DNA from: Impatiens glandulifera
Taxonomy: Eukaryota; Streptophyta; Magnoliopsida; Ericales; Balsaminaceae
Reading direction: 5' to 3'
Assembly: GCF_907164915.1 (NCBI RefSeq)
Contig: NC_061862.1
Location: forward strand, 3,414,358-3,478,357
DNA length: 64,000 bases
Position 1 is the first letter of the stretch. The number at the start of each line of letters is the position of its first letter. Under the pieces are notes generated by a model. It made no database searches and was not told the origin of the DNA. It was given only the letters and a program-made list of their open reading frames with translations. The position numbers were made by a program, and so were the translations under genes. Positions 23,536-36,240 of this stretch are shown piece after piece.

Positions 23536-23539
23536 ATAC

Positions 23540-25550
23540 ATTTAATGTCCCTTTGGCCTATTATGAGGCAATATAATTTAAGCTATGATTCTGGATTTGA
23601 GAATAATACTTCATTTATGTAGCTTAGTTGTTTTTAGTCTTACCAGTAATATAATAAGACTGTATTGTTGTACTGCGTAGATAAAATTAAAAAATTTAAA
23701 AAAAGAATTGAGACTTCATTTCTACATATTTTTTCACTAATTGGTCTAGTTTTAAAAAAAAATCACATAAACCTATTTTGTTATTCGATGCGATTACAAA
23801 CTCAAAGACCATTTGAAAATTATGAAACGATATTACTTAATTAATGTCGGCTCTATAATATCAAAATATTTTGACTTGTGATTTTAGACTTGAAAAATAT
23901 GTTAAATATCAAATTATTAAATTATTATATTTGAGAATACTTCGTTTCTGCATATTCTCTTGACTTATTTTGAGACAATATCACTTAACTTGAGATTTTG
24001 GATTTAAAAGATTAAAATATTATGGTTGAGAATACTTCATATTTTTTTTTTATATTCTCCTGCTTCATTTTATTTGGTCTACTCTTTTCAAAAAACATCA
24101 TTTAAGCCTATTTTTGTTATTTGATACGTTAAAAAAAATTCAAAATTTATGAGGCGAAATTACTTGATTATTGTTATTTGTCTATAATATTGAGACCATT
24201 ATTTTGGACTTGAGAAATATATCAAGTATCAAATGATTATTACTATGATTTAAAATAATTCATTTTTGTATATTCTTTTGCCTATTATGAGGCAATATCA
24301 CTAAATTTGTGATTTTAAATTTGAGAAGTGCTAAATATTAAAGGATTAAACCACTGCGATAGATGATACTTCATTTCTGCCTATCATCTTGTTTTGTGGT
24401 TTTAGTCTTAAAAGTAATATGATAAAATTGTATTGTTGCCTCCACGTGGATGGAAACACAAAAATTAAAAAAGAATAAGAACAATATCACTGTTGGTTTT
24501 ATAGTGATTGGTATTTCGTGGCTTGTTGTTTGGGACTTAGATTTAGTTTGAAATTATAAAAGAATTATATTTGAGAATACTTCATTTCTGTATATTCTCT
24601 TAACTATTTAGTCTACTCTTTTCAAAAAGATCACATAAGCATATTTTGTTATTCGTTACGGTTACAAACTCAAACAACATTTTGAAAAATATGAAATGAT
24701 ATTACATAATTAATGGGTGCTCAATAATATCGAAATATTTTGGCTTGTAATTTTAGACTTGAAAAATATGTCAAAATCAAATGATTAAATCACCATGTTT
24801 GAGAATATTTCATTTCTGCATATTCTCTTGGCCTATTTTGAGACAATATTACTTAATTTGTGATTTTGGATTTGAGAAAATATTAATTATCAAATGATTA
24901 AATCATTATGGTTGAAAATAATTCATTTCTGCGTATTCTCTTATTTTATGTTTGTCTACTTTAAAAAAATATCATCATTTAAGCTTATTTTGTTTTTCGA
25001 TGCGGTTACAAATAAAAAGAACATTTCAAAAATTATAAAACGATATTACTTGATTATTTTTATCTCTCTATAATATTGAAATTTTGTTAGTATTATTTTC
25101 TTAATTAGTGATTTTAGTTATAAAAATAATATGATAAGATGGAAATATAAAAGTCCAAAAAGAATGGAACAATATCACTTACTAATGTTTGTTTTATATT
25201 GATTGAGATTTTGTGGTTTGTTGTTTGAGACCTAGATTTAGTTTGAAATTATATAAGCATTATATATGAGAATACTTCGTTTCTGCATAGTCTCTTAACT
25301 AGTTGTTCTACTCTTTTCAAAAAGTTCACATAATCCTATTGTTATTCGTTTTGTTTACAAACTCAAACAATATTTTGAAAATTATGAAACGATGTTACAT
25401 AATTAATGTTGGCTTTGTAATATCGAAATATTTTAGCTTGTGACTTTAGACTTAAAAAATATGTCAATGATCAAATGACTAAATCACTATGTTTGAGAAT
25501 CCTAAATTTCTGCATATTCTCTTGCCCTATTTTAAGATAATATAGTCATA
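23540..25550. repeat. AT-rich degenerate tandem repeat array
   Basis: Variants of GAGAATACTTCATTTCTGCATATTCTCTTG recur about ten times (23,720; 23,940; 24,250; 24,370; 24,580; 24,800; 24,920; 25,270; 25,500 and others), with linked blocks such as TTACAAACTCAAA (23,795; 24,660; 25,358) and GAGGCAATATCA. A longer unit repeats with a period of roughly 690-870 bp (24,480 and 25,168 start the same block). It is diverged, with no open frame. Confidence 0.75.
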
Positions 25551-25793
25551 TCTACAGAAAACATGTGTCATCCATACACCAAAGTCCATTTCTCTCTAAT
25601 CTGAAATATACGATTCAACCAATCATTATTTTCTAGTGAATACTTGTTGAATGTCATGGACCATACTTCAAAAAAGTTTTTCTCTTCATCGAATTCATAT
25701 ACACATGTGGCGAAATCCTTAACAAACTCTCTAAACTCAAAAAAACACTACTCAAATTTATAGCGGTATTCTGATAAATATGCTAAATACACA

Positions 25794-25897
25794 ATCGATT
25801 ATGTGTTGTTGGCCATGTAGAAGCTAAGGCCTTTGTCATTGTTGCATCGATTATGTGTTGTTGGCCATGTAGAAGCTAAGGCCTTTGTCATTGTTGC
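25794..25897. repeat. 52-bp tandem duplication inside FAR1 fragment 1
   Basis: Two identical 52-bp units start at 25,794 and 25,846 (both begin ATCGATTATGTGTTG). 52 is not a multiple of three, so the second unit is read in another frame. Confidence 0.95.
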
Positions 25898-26541
25898 ATC
25901 TTGATCTGTAAAAACTGTTGTGGGTTTTCTCTCACCCATAGTCACAATAAATGTATCGAACAACCATTCAAACGTCAACAAACTTTCATCATACAATAAA
26001 GCAACACCAAAAACTATTGATTGCTTATGTTGATTAATACCTATAAATAATGCAAGTGGACGACCTTCATTGTTCTTCCTATATGTTGTATCAAAACAAA
26101 CAACATCTCCAAAATTATAATAATCAGCTTTCATTTTTGCATCAGACCAAAAAATATTTTTATCAAATCATCCTCGTCAACATGAAGAGCATAATAAAAG
26201 CTACTATCACTAGATTGTTGTTTTTGCAAATATTTTAAAACACCTTCTGTGTCTCCAACCATCATACTTCTTGTTCTTTTCGAACACAAGTAATTTCTAT
26301 AATCTTTAGGAATAAAACCTACAAACTGTTTCCCCTCCATTTGTCTCGCAATGATCATGAGATGCTTTTGGAGGAATTACGACGTTACTTGCCATTTCAA
26401 TCTGTATTTTAGCTAAGGAATATATTATTCTATGGCTTCTATATAGGTGAGTCTTGTTTGAACTTGAAAGATGATAATTATACTCTTTTACAAATTGTAC
26501 CACAATAAACACGTCACTTGTTCGGTTACAATAATTAATCC
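25794..26541 (-). pseudogene. FAR1/MULE transposase-like fragment 1
   Basis: Minus-strand frames give, in order, a FAR1-type DNA-binding remnant (FVIVVQFVKEYNYHLSS), GFIPKDYRNYLCSKR, the linker VLKYLQKQQSSDSSFYYALHVDE, and the start of the MULE transposase core (VCFDTTYRKNNEGRP, FTDQDATMTKA). Domesticated relatives are FHY3/FAR1 transcription factors; mobile ones are Mutator-like transposases. Frames shift near 26,132 and 26,345. A 52-bp tandem duplication breaks the C-terminal side, and the rest of the transposase is missing. At about 26,526 the sequence switches to the duplicated block. It is not functional. Confidence 0.8.
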
Positions 26542-29500
26542 AATTAATCATTTAATTAGGTTTTGGCCTTGGGTTAATTTTATTTTTATTTTATTATTCG
26601 AAAATAATCAAAATAATTATATTTAAATTTATAAACTGGGTGGGTAGAATTTTAGTGCTTACAAGGGATGACTATAGTATTTTCGAACTCGTCCTTGGTT
26701 ACCGATTCTCTCATCTTGTGTTTTTTCTCCTCTTCTCCTCTTCCTTAATCAACCATCTCTGCATTTCCTCTCCTTTCCGAACAGCTTCTAACATCACAAT
26801 GAAGAACATATAAAGACGAATCCCATCTTTGATTTGTCAAATATAGAACTTCGTCGATAGTCCACTATTTCAGCTAATTCAAAAGCTGAAATGATCACCA
26901 TACTACGGTGATCATTTCACCTACGATCATATGCTTCATTATGGCATGATCGGGCAAGTTGAATCAAGAACATTCAAAACACCATTGATGATTTTTGACT
27001 AAATCCGATCAACTTGTTTCCCAAACCGACTTCAAGAGGCTATAAATAGCCTTCTTTGATGGTTCTCAAGAGAGGAGATCACCTCTCAAAAACTCTCGAT
27101 TAGAAGATTTCAGAAATCCTCCATTAAAGCTCCAAGCTTCTGAATTTTTCGAAATTCTTAGGCCTTAAAACTCAGATTCAGACATCCTAAAAGCTTGCCT
27201 AAGGTCTAAGGAGTGTTCTTCAATCCTTGGTAAACTTCCAATCATCCTCAATTTCAATTTCCTAGTTTGAAATTGAAATTTTTATATTTCAGTTTTCATA
27301 ACTTTGTATACTACATGGTTGTTGGATTTCTTGATTGAAAAATGATCTAAGGATCATTTGTGAGTTATCCGTTGAAGCCAAACGCGATTAATCAATCTAA
27401 AACAAAAAAAACCCAAATTTGAATTTGGAAAAATCTAAAATCGGGTTTTTTTGTTTTTGAACTAATCCTCAAAAACATCAGTTTAGAAAGATTCCCAACA
27501 TCTTTTTAATGATGTTGACATTTATTTGGATCATGTTTGATCCATCTCGATAATGTTTGATCAAAATAAATGAAAATTTTAAGTTATTGAATTGGTCAAA
27601 ACAACGGCTAATGTTCATGTTTTGGTATCAATCAATAATATGAAGTATAAGAAAACTATTGACAAACTCCTTACACTTTATTACAACTTTAAAAACCAAA
27701 AACCCGATTTTAGTCCCTAAATTATTTTGATGAAATCATTTCAACTTATGTATTTTAATAATTAGCTTATTTTAAATATAGACTAATATTTTAAACTATA
27801 TAAAGTTTATCTTACTGATCACTAAATCACGATTCAGTAATAAAGAATAGACCCATTTATTTATATAATTTATTTATTTTGACATATAAATTATAAAATA
27901 TTTTGCTTAAATGTATGAGTTATTGAAACAATGGTTCAAAAATGGTTAAATAAGTATATTATATAAAAGGTTAAATAAGTAATTTTTTTATAATTCATAT
28001 ATTCAAATAATTTTTTTATATTTTATATTTTATATTTAGAATGAGTTAATTATAAAATTCTAAGATAACTAAAATAAAATAATTGTGAGTGGGTCAACTT
28101 ATGTGTGAGTTTTGTTCACATAAACTAATATCTATGATCCCAAATAATGATTTGGGTCTTAAAGTTAAATGTTTTGCGCAATTTGTAGCTACAAGTCTCA
28201 AAATGGTACTCACTTACTTAAAGACGATAAAAAAGTCTTATTTATTGCTTCACATTATTAACTATTCTAAAAGTTAAAGACAATAAAAATACTTCTTTAT
28301 AAATCTAGAGTACAGTTGTATTGAACTTTTGAATATAATTAAAATTTGATCTATCAGATTCTTTAAATTAATTTAATTTTTAGATTAAGAGAATTTCAAA
28401 AGTTACTAAGGTTATAAATAGACTTATAAACAACATATATTTTATAAATTTTTTATTTAAAAAATAATTTAACGTACTAGCCAGTTTCAATTGAGTCCCA
28501 TTTTGTTAAAAAATATAACTACCAGCTTTATATGACTAGTTTTAAAGTTGGAGTTGTAAATTATTTGGAAACAATCCAACTTGACCCCAAATCTTTATTT
28601 CGGTTAATATTTTATTATCAATCATTTTTCTTAAAATAATATTTTTTTATAATATTATAAATTTTAAATATTAAGAATATTTTAATCCAAATAAACCAAA
28701 ATATATATAAGTTAAAAACTGTTTTTTTTGTTGAAACAAAAACCTTGAACAAATTTATTAAATCTAATTTAAAAAAAAAAAATGCACAAACATTATAAAT
28801 TTTAATGTATGCATATCACAAAGTTATATTTTATATGAACTAAACTAAAATTACAATTTTGTTTTATTACAAAAAAATTTATTTGATCATATATATACCA
28901 ATCTTTATCTATATACACATAAAAATACTAATGAAAATAATTATAAAATAATATTATAATTATTTATAACTTTTTTTCTTTAATTAAAATTTTATATAAT
29001 TAAAATTTTAATAATATATATTTTAATAAAATATTTAAAGTTTTTTTTTAATTTAATCATAGTGTGTTATAAAAATATTTTAAAAATTAATTAACCAATT
29101 CATTGGGAAAGACACCAAATTTTAAAAAAAACATCCCTCTCATTCTATCTCATATATTGTGTTTCTTGTTGTATCTGGGAAACAGACGTCCGTTTATTTC
29201 TCGAAGCACAATCGGAGGAGACGAATATGTTTTAAGGAAATTGTATTTGTACAAGCCTCGGTTTGAAATTTTCTGTTCACGTTTTGAGTTATTGGCATAG
29301 AATTTAACATGTGTTTTTGTTTTAAATTGGATTTAGTTCTCTGAATTCGCTATGTTGATGCCATTAGGGTACGTATCTTATTTGCTGCTTTAGGCGATCG
29401 TTAGATTAGTTAACCATTTAACCAGCATGCACAGATCCAGGTTCAGCGCTGAGTCTCCAAAACGAAAATCCCAATTCGAGCCGTGACCTGCCGTTCGCGT

Positions 29501-31145
29501 ACGTTTTGGGTCGGCCTGCTAAATTGCTAATGTGGCATGGACGTTCTTGACCGATAAACCAGACCATGGCATACTAGCCCGCCGAAAACTGAGCGGCTGT
29601 GACAACCGAGAAACCACGCGCCTGGCTGAAGACCCGACCGAGAGTTCCGCGTGCATCCACCCCGCTCGTGATCCTATCGCCCGGTCCAGCCATCCACAGA
29701 CAAAGCTCCGGTCGAACTCGCCTATTTGAAGGCTGTTAAGGTCTCGCTTGGCCTCTATACTTTTAGCAGAAATTTAATTTTGACTTTTTACTTATTTTAT
29801 TTTTTTTCAAATAAATCCTAAAAATAATCATAATAAAAAAACTTATTAACAAAAATATTCAAAAATATATATAAAGGAAATAATATTTTGCCATGCCGGA
29901 ATCTATTTTTTAAGTTTAACTTTGGTACTTTTTCAGTGTCCGGATCGGCTGTCCCATCAGATGTCTTCTTCAAAACACATCAAAATCATATAGAAAAATA
30001 AAATAGAAGAATTTTAACTGTGTTTTTAAGAAAGGGACATGTAGTGGGATAGTAGATTCGATCCCACTTTTTCATATATTATTTTTACAAGTTTATTTGT
30101 TACAAGTATTTTTAATATTTATGGTCTATTTACTCCTCTATATTATATGACATGTTTATGTGTGATTATAAACTCAATAAATTAATGATATCGGAATCGG
30201 AGAAATTTATTAATTTATCGATAAATTAACGTATAATTCATATATATCTGTATAAAATAAATAATTATACATACTAAACAAAAATGCAAATTAGTCTATG
30301 CTTCTTAAAATTACGTTAATTTTTGAAATACTAAATGAATTTTAAGTACTAAATGACTTTTCAACGTACTAAATATATATATTTTCAGTTTTTATGAATT
30401 GTTAATTTATCGAATATTTAATTTAAAGGTTTCTACTGTAATTTATCCCATGAAATCATTTTTTCAATTATAATCAAACACGAATCATTTTTCCTAAATT
30501 TAAAATAAATTGTTTTGTATTAACTAGTCTAAAACATATAGTTGGGCTTAGCGCCATATTTTTTTTCTTTTTTATTCTTGAGTTCAGTTAAGGTTAAATT
30601 ATGTGATTTGATTATGAATTGATTTATGAAGATTTTACAACCAATCGGTTAGTAAAGTGTTCAATAAAGCTGAATAAGACATCCAAGAGATTTTTTTTTT
30701 ATTATTATTAAAACAGAGTTCATGCAAAAATTGTGAAGTAGGGATTAATAATAATGATATATATTATTCAGAAATGGTAAGTCATTAATAAGTCACGACC
30801 ATTCTCATCAAACTCTTCATAGAAAAATCATATTATTTATTAACAAAGGTTTTTGAACATTTCAAATCTTAATACATTTTCATCATTTAGCCTCAAATTG
30901 AAATTTTGAAATACTTTAGCTAATAACAATGTTGTTGAAAGACTAGAAAGAGTTTATTTGAAAAAGAATATAAAAAATTTCAAAGAAGGTAAAAACAAAA
31001 TGAAACAGCCTGAATATGCGTGCCTAATTCCACGGTTTAAAAATTAACTATGCCAATTCTTTCTAGAACTTTCAATAATAATAAATTATTAAAATATATA
31101 AAAGTTTAATAAAATATCAATAAAAAAATATACTATAAAATAAAT
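26526..31145. repeat. Large direct duplication, copy 2
   Basis: Near-identical to 17,604-21,776, about 8.9 kb further on in the same orientation. It has about 570 bp (29,700-30,270) not in copy 1 and is about 87 bp shorter near 29,150. FAR1/MULE-like fragments that overlap each other in content lie directly at both edges, whereas copy 1 has none. No gene inside. Confidence 0.92.
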
Positions 31146-32130
31146 CCCTACAACAAACTTTTATCATACAATAAAGCACACCAAAAACTATTTAATACCT
31201 ACAACTAATGTAAGTGGAGGACCCTCATTTTCATTGTTCTTCCAATATGTTGTATCAAAACAAACAACATCTTTAAAATTATAATAATTAGTTTTCATTT
31301 TTGCATCAGGCAAAAATATATTTGTTATCAAATTATCCTCTTCAACATGAAGAGCATAATAAAAGCTACTATCACTAGATTGTTGTTTTTGCAAATATTC
31401 TAAAACACCTCTTGTGTCTCCAACCATCATATTTCTTGTTCTTTTCGAACGCAAATAATTTCTGTAATCTTTAGAAATAAAACCTACAAACTGTTTCCCT
31501 TCTATTTGTCTCGTAATGATCATGAGATGCTTTTGGAGGGATTACGACGTCACTTGCCATTTCAATCTGTATTTTAGCTAAAAAATATATTTTTCTATGG
31601 CTTCTATGTAGGTGAGTCTTGTTTGAACTTGAAAGATGATGATTATTCTCTTTTACAAATTGCACTACAATAAATACGCCACTTGTTCGGTTACAGATCT
31701 TCATTTTAGCTTCACAACCCAATCTTGTTTCAGGCCGACTGTTATTCACACAAACCGATCGTTTATCTTTTTCCCTCTTACCTTGAGCACTACAACAAAA
31801 GACCCTATTCAATATTTTACGCAAATTATCACTATGACAACGAGATTTTCTTTGTCAAAACCTGTCCTCTTAGCATATGCCAAATAAAAGTCATACGCTT
31901 TTTTTTCAGTCTCAAACTCCAAACATAATTGTGGTACAAAGTCTTTTATGACAAATGAATCATTTTTATCCAAATCTATATCAAACAGAAAACAATATTA
32001 TCATTCATACATTAAGGAAAAATCTCATTATTATATTCTAACATCTTTTGATAACATTAACATCATTTTTTGTACGGTCGTCATTTTTTTCGAAATTTAA
32101 ACGCCTTCAGCTCGTAGATTCACCTTCCAT
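31146..32130 (-). pseudogene. FAR1/MULE transposase-like fragment 2
   Basis: Related to 25,970-26,530 over the part 31,150-31,692, but extends further 5'. A possible first exon with ATG at about 32,129 (MEGEST) is followed by a stop. An intron-like end TTTGATATAG comes before DLDKNDSFVIKDFVPQL, then LEFETEKKAYDFYLAYAKR, the start of a FAR1 DNA-binding domain. FVKENNHHLSSSNKTHLHRS, DYRNYLRSKRTR, LEYLQKQQSSDSSFYYALHV and VCFDTTYWKNN follow. Several stops and frame changes occur, and the transposase core ends where the duplication begins (31,145). It is non-functional. Confidence 0.78.
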
Positions 32131-33145
32131 TATATTAATACGATTCTGAAAAAATAAATACTTTATTGTTAAATACTCATATTCATTTAGAACAATTAAA
32201 TGAATCATGTTCAAAACATGACTTGAACTCATTATTAGTATTAACAACATTAATAAAGAAAACTCTTTACGGTAGTAAGTTTTTAGTCCCCACAATTTAT
32301 AATTAGTAAGTTTCTAGTCGGTCCCAATGTATAAAAATGTTATAAATATGACAAGGCTCACCAAATGAAGGTAACAATAAAAAAAAATATAAACGACTCT
32401 AGTCGATTATCACTGAACAAATGAAAAAATTGGAATAACCAAGCTTCTTTGTGGACAATAGTATTCAGAGTTCCTAATTTTAAAATATCAAATTTCGTTA
32501 AGATGATAAACCCTAATTTTTTTAAACAAATAAACCCTAATTTTTTCTGAAAATAAGATTTACTCGATGCTTAACTCGTGAAGACGTGTTCAACCCAAAA
32601 TACTTTAGGATTCTGCATCCATTGTCGTGAAAATCTTGAATCTCTTGAAACTTTGCTAGAGATTTTGAAGATCTGGTACGTGAGATCCCTGTTTTTTTTC
32701 TATTCCTACTAATCGGCGCCCTTATAGATCAATAAGAGAGAGAGACAGAAATGAGAATTGAGAAATAAATCGTTAAAAATAAAATGTAAACGGAGTTAAA
32801 AATTTGATGGGTTAGCTAAAACCACGATGTTTTGATGTTTTGGAACAGAGTGGAACAAAATTTGGGACATAGTCCCCTTGAAAGAGTCTATCTTATAGCT
32901 GAGGTGCTTAAACTAAAGCTTCAAAGTTTCTTAGTAACCACTTAAATAGACATTCCTAATGTGGCATTATTATAATATATATTAATATATAAACCACCTT
33001 AAAGTAAATTTTATTTATTTTATTCTTCTATATAGGAATAAAATAGGTGGTATATATCCCATCCCACCACCCATTAATAATAAACTTTATTCCTATGTTA
33101 TTCTTCCATAGGTAATAATAACACCATATTGAGGTATTTTTCCTG
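32131..33145. other. Intergenic, no gene seen
   Basis: AT-rich, with two CCCTAATTTTT stretches near 32,510-32,545. It should include the old 3' flank of the minus-strand UGT pseudogene. Confidence 0.5.
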
Positions 33146-34747
33146 CTAGGGCATAATAATTTGTTGAATGACATTTCCAAGAGAAATATAAGATGCACCC
33201 CCTTGTGCTAGTGCAGTCCTGCTCTTCTCTTTCATATTCTTGACCCTTTCTCTTACCGGGCTTTCGGATTTCATCAGCTCCCTTATCCCCCTCTCCACCT
33301 CTTCTGCAGAAACAATCATTTTGACCTCATGACGATTCTTGCCAAAGCCAGTGCCTTCATAATCCAGCTTGATCTCCACAGCCAATCCCAATTCCCTCAC
33401 CATTTGAAACGCGTTTAGTTGCTGCTCGGCGTATATCGGCCATGTCGCCACCGGCACACCGCACCATATGCTTTCAAGCAAAGAGTTCCATCCGCAGTGA
33501 GACACAAACCCACCAATCGCCCCGTGTGAAAGAACCGCCAGCTGCGGGACCCAACCTGTGATAACTATCCCCTGTTCCTTTGTTCTCTCCAGAAATCCCA
33601 CCGGCAAAACCTCCTCGCAGCCGCCGAGTAATCTCCCGGAAACTTCCTTCCTCCTGATGGCCGCCGGATCGACCAGAGGAAACGGTATCCACTTTCTTCA
33701 AGACCATGAGCAATCTCTTTTATCTGTTTAATTTATCAATGTAATGTATGAAGGCACCCAAATTAACATAGCTTCTAATTGTATTATAGACAACAGTTAG
33801 AATTGATTATTTTATACCTGTTCGGCTTGGAACACTCCACGGGTTCCAAAGCAGAGAAACACCACCGACGACTGCGGTTGATGGTCTAGCCAGGCTATAA
33901 CAGAATCGGATGATTCTGAATGTTCAGTGTCTTCGTTTTTGGTCTGGTTCAACATGGGTCCGACGGGATAGATAGGCGGAATGATATGGCTTGAAGTCGA
34001 CGATCCCGGCGGAGCCGGCTGTGGCAAGAGAGAACGAAGCGCGTAAGGTTCAATGTCTACAAAGGTGTTGACTATAATCCCCTTGGCCTTTCTATACCCC
34101 CTTGCGTAGATGAGGAATCTAGTGCACCAGCATTGTGGGTCCATGAGTACGAATGGCAAGACGGATGGTGGGACTGATTTTTCGAAACTGGGAACAATCA
34201 AATCGGTTTTGGAATTTTCCAAGTCGGGTATTTGTTGAGCGTGGTTGTTGTGAAGATCCTGGAAGTGAAGCATTAGACCAAGGAAGGCGGCGTTGGATGT
34301 GAAGAAGATATAGGACTAGGAGGGAATAGAGAATTCGTCGGCGACGTCGATAATAGGAGTGCACAACATGTCAACAACGAATGCTGAGATCCTTGATGAG
34401 GATCCGGTCGCCGGCGCCGCTAGGATTTGAGCGACGGCGCGACGGACGTTTGGTTTGTGATGTTGGACGAGAAGATGGAGGAGGGTGCCGGTCGTGTTGT
34501 ATTTCCAATCTGATGAAGGATCTAGGTGAGGGAGGAGTAGAAATTTGATGTTGCGATGATCATCGTTATTATTGATCATGAGTGAATCGATAAAGTTGGT
34601 GCTGACAGGGTCGATTGACATCTTAACGAGGAAGAATGTAATTTGAAGACGAACATCTCTATCTACCATGACCTTTGCTAGATCTAGGAGTTGAGCGATG
34701 TGACCCATCACCGGCGAAGGGAAGAACACTAACTCAAACTCAGACAT
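33146..34747 (-). pseudogene. UGT71-like glycosyltransferase pseudogene with one intron
   Basis: The start MSEFELVFFPSPVMGHIAQ keeps the catalytic-type His, and SAFVVDML keeps the Asp. Exon 1 runs 34,747-33,818. A 94-bp phase-0 intron (33,817-33,724, GTATAA...AACAG) splits ...FQAEQ | IKEIAHG.... Exon 2 runs 33,723-33,146 and includes a full PSPG box (WVPQLAVL...AEQQ, with HCGWNS). Two lesions are seen: an in-frame TAG near 34,316-34,318, where TCCTAG-TCCTAT looks like a 6-bp duplication, and a one-base frame change near 33,635 between KFPGDYSAA and [12 protein letters not shown]. The two other UGTs here have no intron at this site. Remaining domains are well kept, so inactivation looks recent. 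A pair of sequencing errors cannot be excluded. Confidence 0.88.
33724..33817 (-). other. Predicted 94-bp intron in the UGT pseudogene
   Basis: Minus strand: GTATAAAATAATC at the 5' end and AATTAAACAG at the 3' end, AT-rich inside. Skipping it joins Gln codon CAG to ATA AAA GAG in frame, continuing the family pattern AEQ-(V/I)KEIA. Confidence 0.8.
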
Positions 34748-35474
34748 CTTCTTCTTTCTTTCTTTTGATATTCATATCAAATATCTCATTATAATGATAC
34801 CTATTTTTCAAATTTCAAATTTCAAATTTTTTATTTTTTAAGATAATTTATATATATTAATACACAACTAACAAAACATAACATAAAAAAAAAAACTTTA
34901 AGGAATTGTTTGATCTATGTTATTTGAATAGTTAACAAAATTATTTCAGAACAATCATGTTTATGTTTGATATAATATATAAAATATCTAGATTTTATGG
35001 ATAAAAATATAAATAAAATAAATTTAATAAAAATTTATAATAATATGTATCAAATGTTTACAATTCTTAAAAAAATCACGAATAATATATTAAAATAAAC
35101 ACTTTAATTCCACGTTTTTTTCATTACAATAAAATAACGCATCTTTTTACATGTCTTATTACATATTTTTTCTCAATAAACTTCTCATTTCGTGACCTTA
35201 AACTTTTATTTTTGTTAATAATGAATATTTTTTAACATTTATTATCGTGACATCACGCTTTGGTTAATCAAATATTTTATTCATATTTTTTAACCATTTT
35301 CATTTATTATCGGCTTATTAATCATCGACAAACCACATCCCAATCACACTTTGTTAAAAGGTTGTACTTGTTAGGTTGAAAGTTCGAAACATGCCTATAA
35401 TATTTTTAATTTATTTTTAACCGTTTTAAGTTTATGGGTTAGTCAACCCACAATACGACTCAAAGTTTCATTTA

Positions 35475-35517
<43 letters not shown>

Positions 35518-36240
35518 ATTAACTATAGTTCTCCGCCCAACCCGATAATCCAATCACTTCAAAATTAAGCATCAATATAAATATATATATATTCAGTATT
35601 TGTTTTAAAATTACAATTTTACATTTGGGTATTTTGTAATGAATTATCACAAGGATTGATAAGGCCTACCTAATTTTATGTATTTTAATCTATTTTTTAT
35701 ATTATGAGAGCGTGTTTGGTGTAGGGTTTTTAAAATAAATATTGTATTATTTAATTAGAGCGTGTTTGGTGGGAGCCTGGGGAGGGGGGAAAAGGTTTTA
35801 AAATAAATATTAGTTTTATTTAAAAATTACGGATTGCCGTTGGTTTTACAAAATTGAGGACTGATCTTGTTTGGTTTGGATTGGACACTGGCATGGAATA
35901 GAAATGAGTATAATAATATGTTAGAATAGAGAAATAGGTTTACCCATTATAATATTATTGTTTGATTTATAAGCTGGAATTAGGTGTTGTATTTGGTTCT
36001 AAGTGGAGGTTTCATAATATATAAATGTTAGAACAATTAGTACCATATAACATACAACAAAGAAAATTTTCACCATTAATGTTATATTTAGAATATATTT
36101 AATTATAATTTCAAGTCTTTTACTAGCAATATGATTACCTGTAATTATTATATTTTAGATTAATATAAATTTAAATCTACATATAGGGTAACTAGATAAG
36201 ATTGTCATGTAAAAATAATCACTAAGTTTCGATTTATCAA
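34748..36240. other. AT-rich intergenic DNA with small repeats
   Basis: Contains an (AT)n run at 35,479-35,513 and a tandem pair of AGAGCGTGTTTGGTG...TTTTAAAATAAATATT units (about 35,707 and 35,758), a sequence type often found at plant MITE ends. No gene. The upstream region of the UGT pseudogene lies in the first few hundred bases. Confidence 0.5.

Noticed and set aside
32500..32550. CCCTAATTTTT stretches resembling telomere repeats
   Set aside because: Only two imperfect units with poly(T), not a telomeric array.
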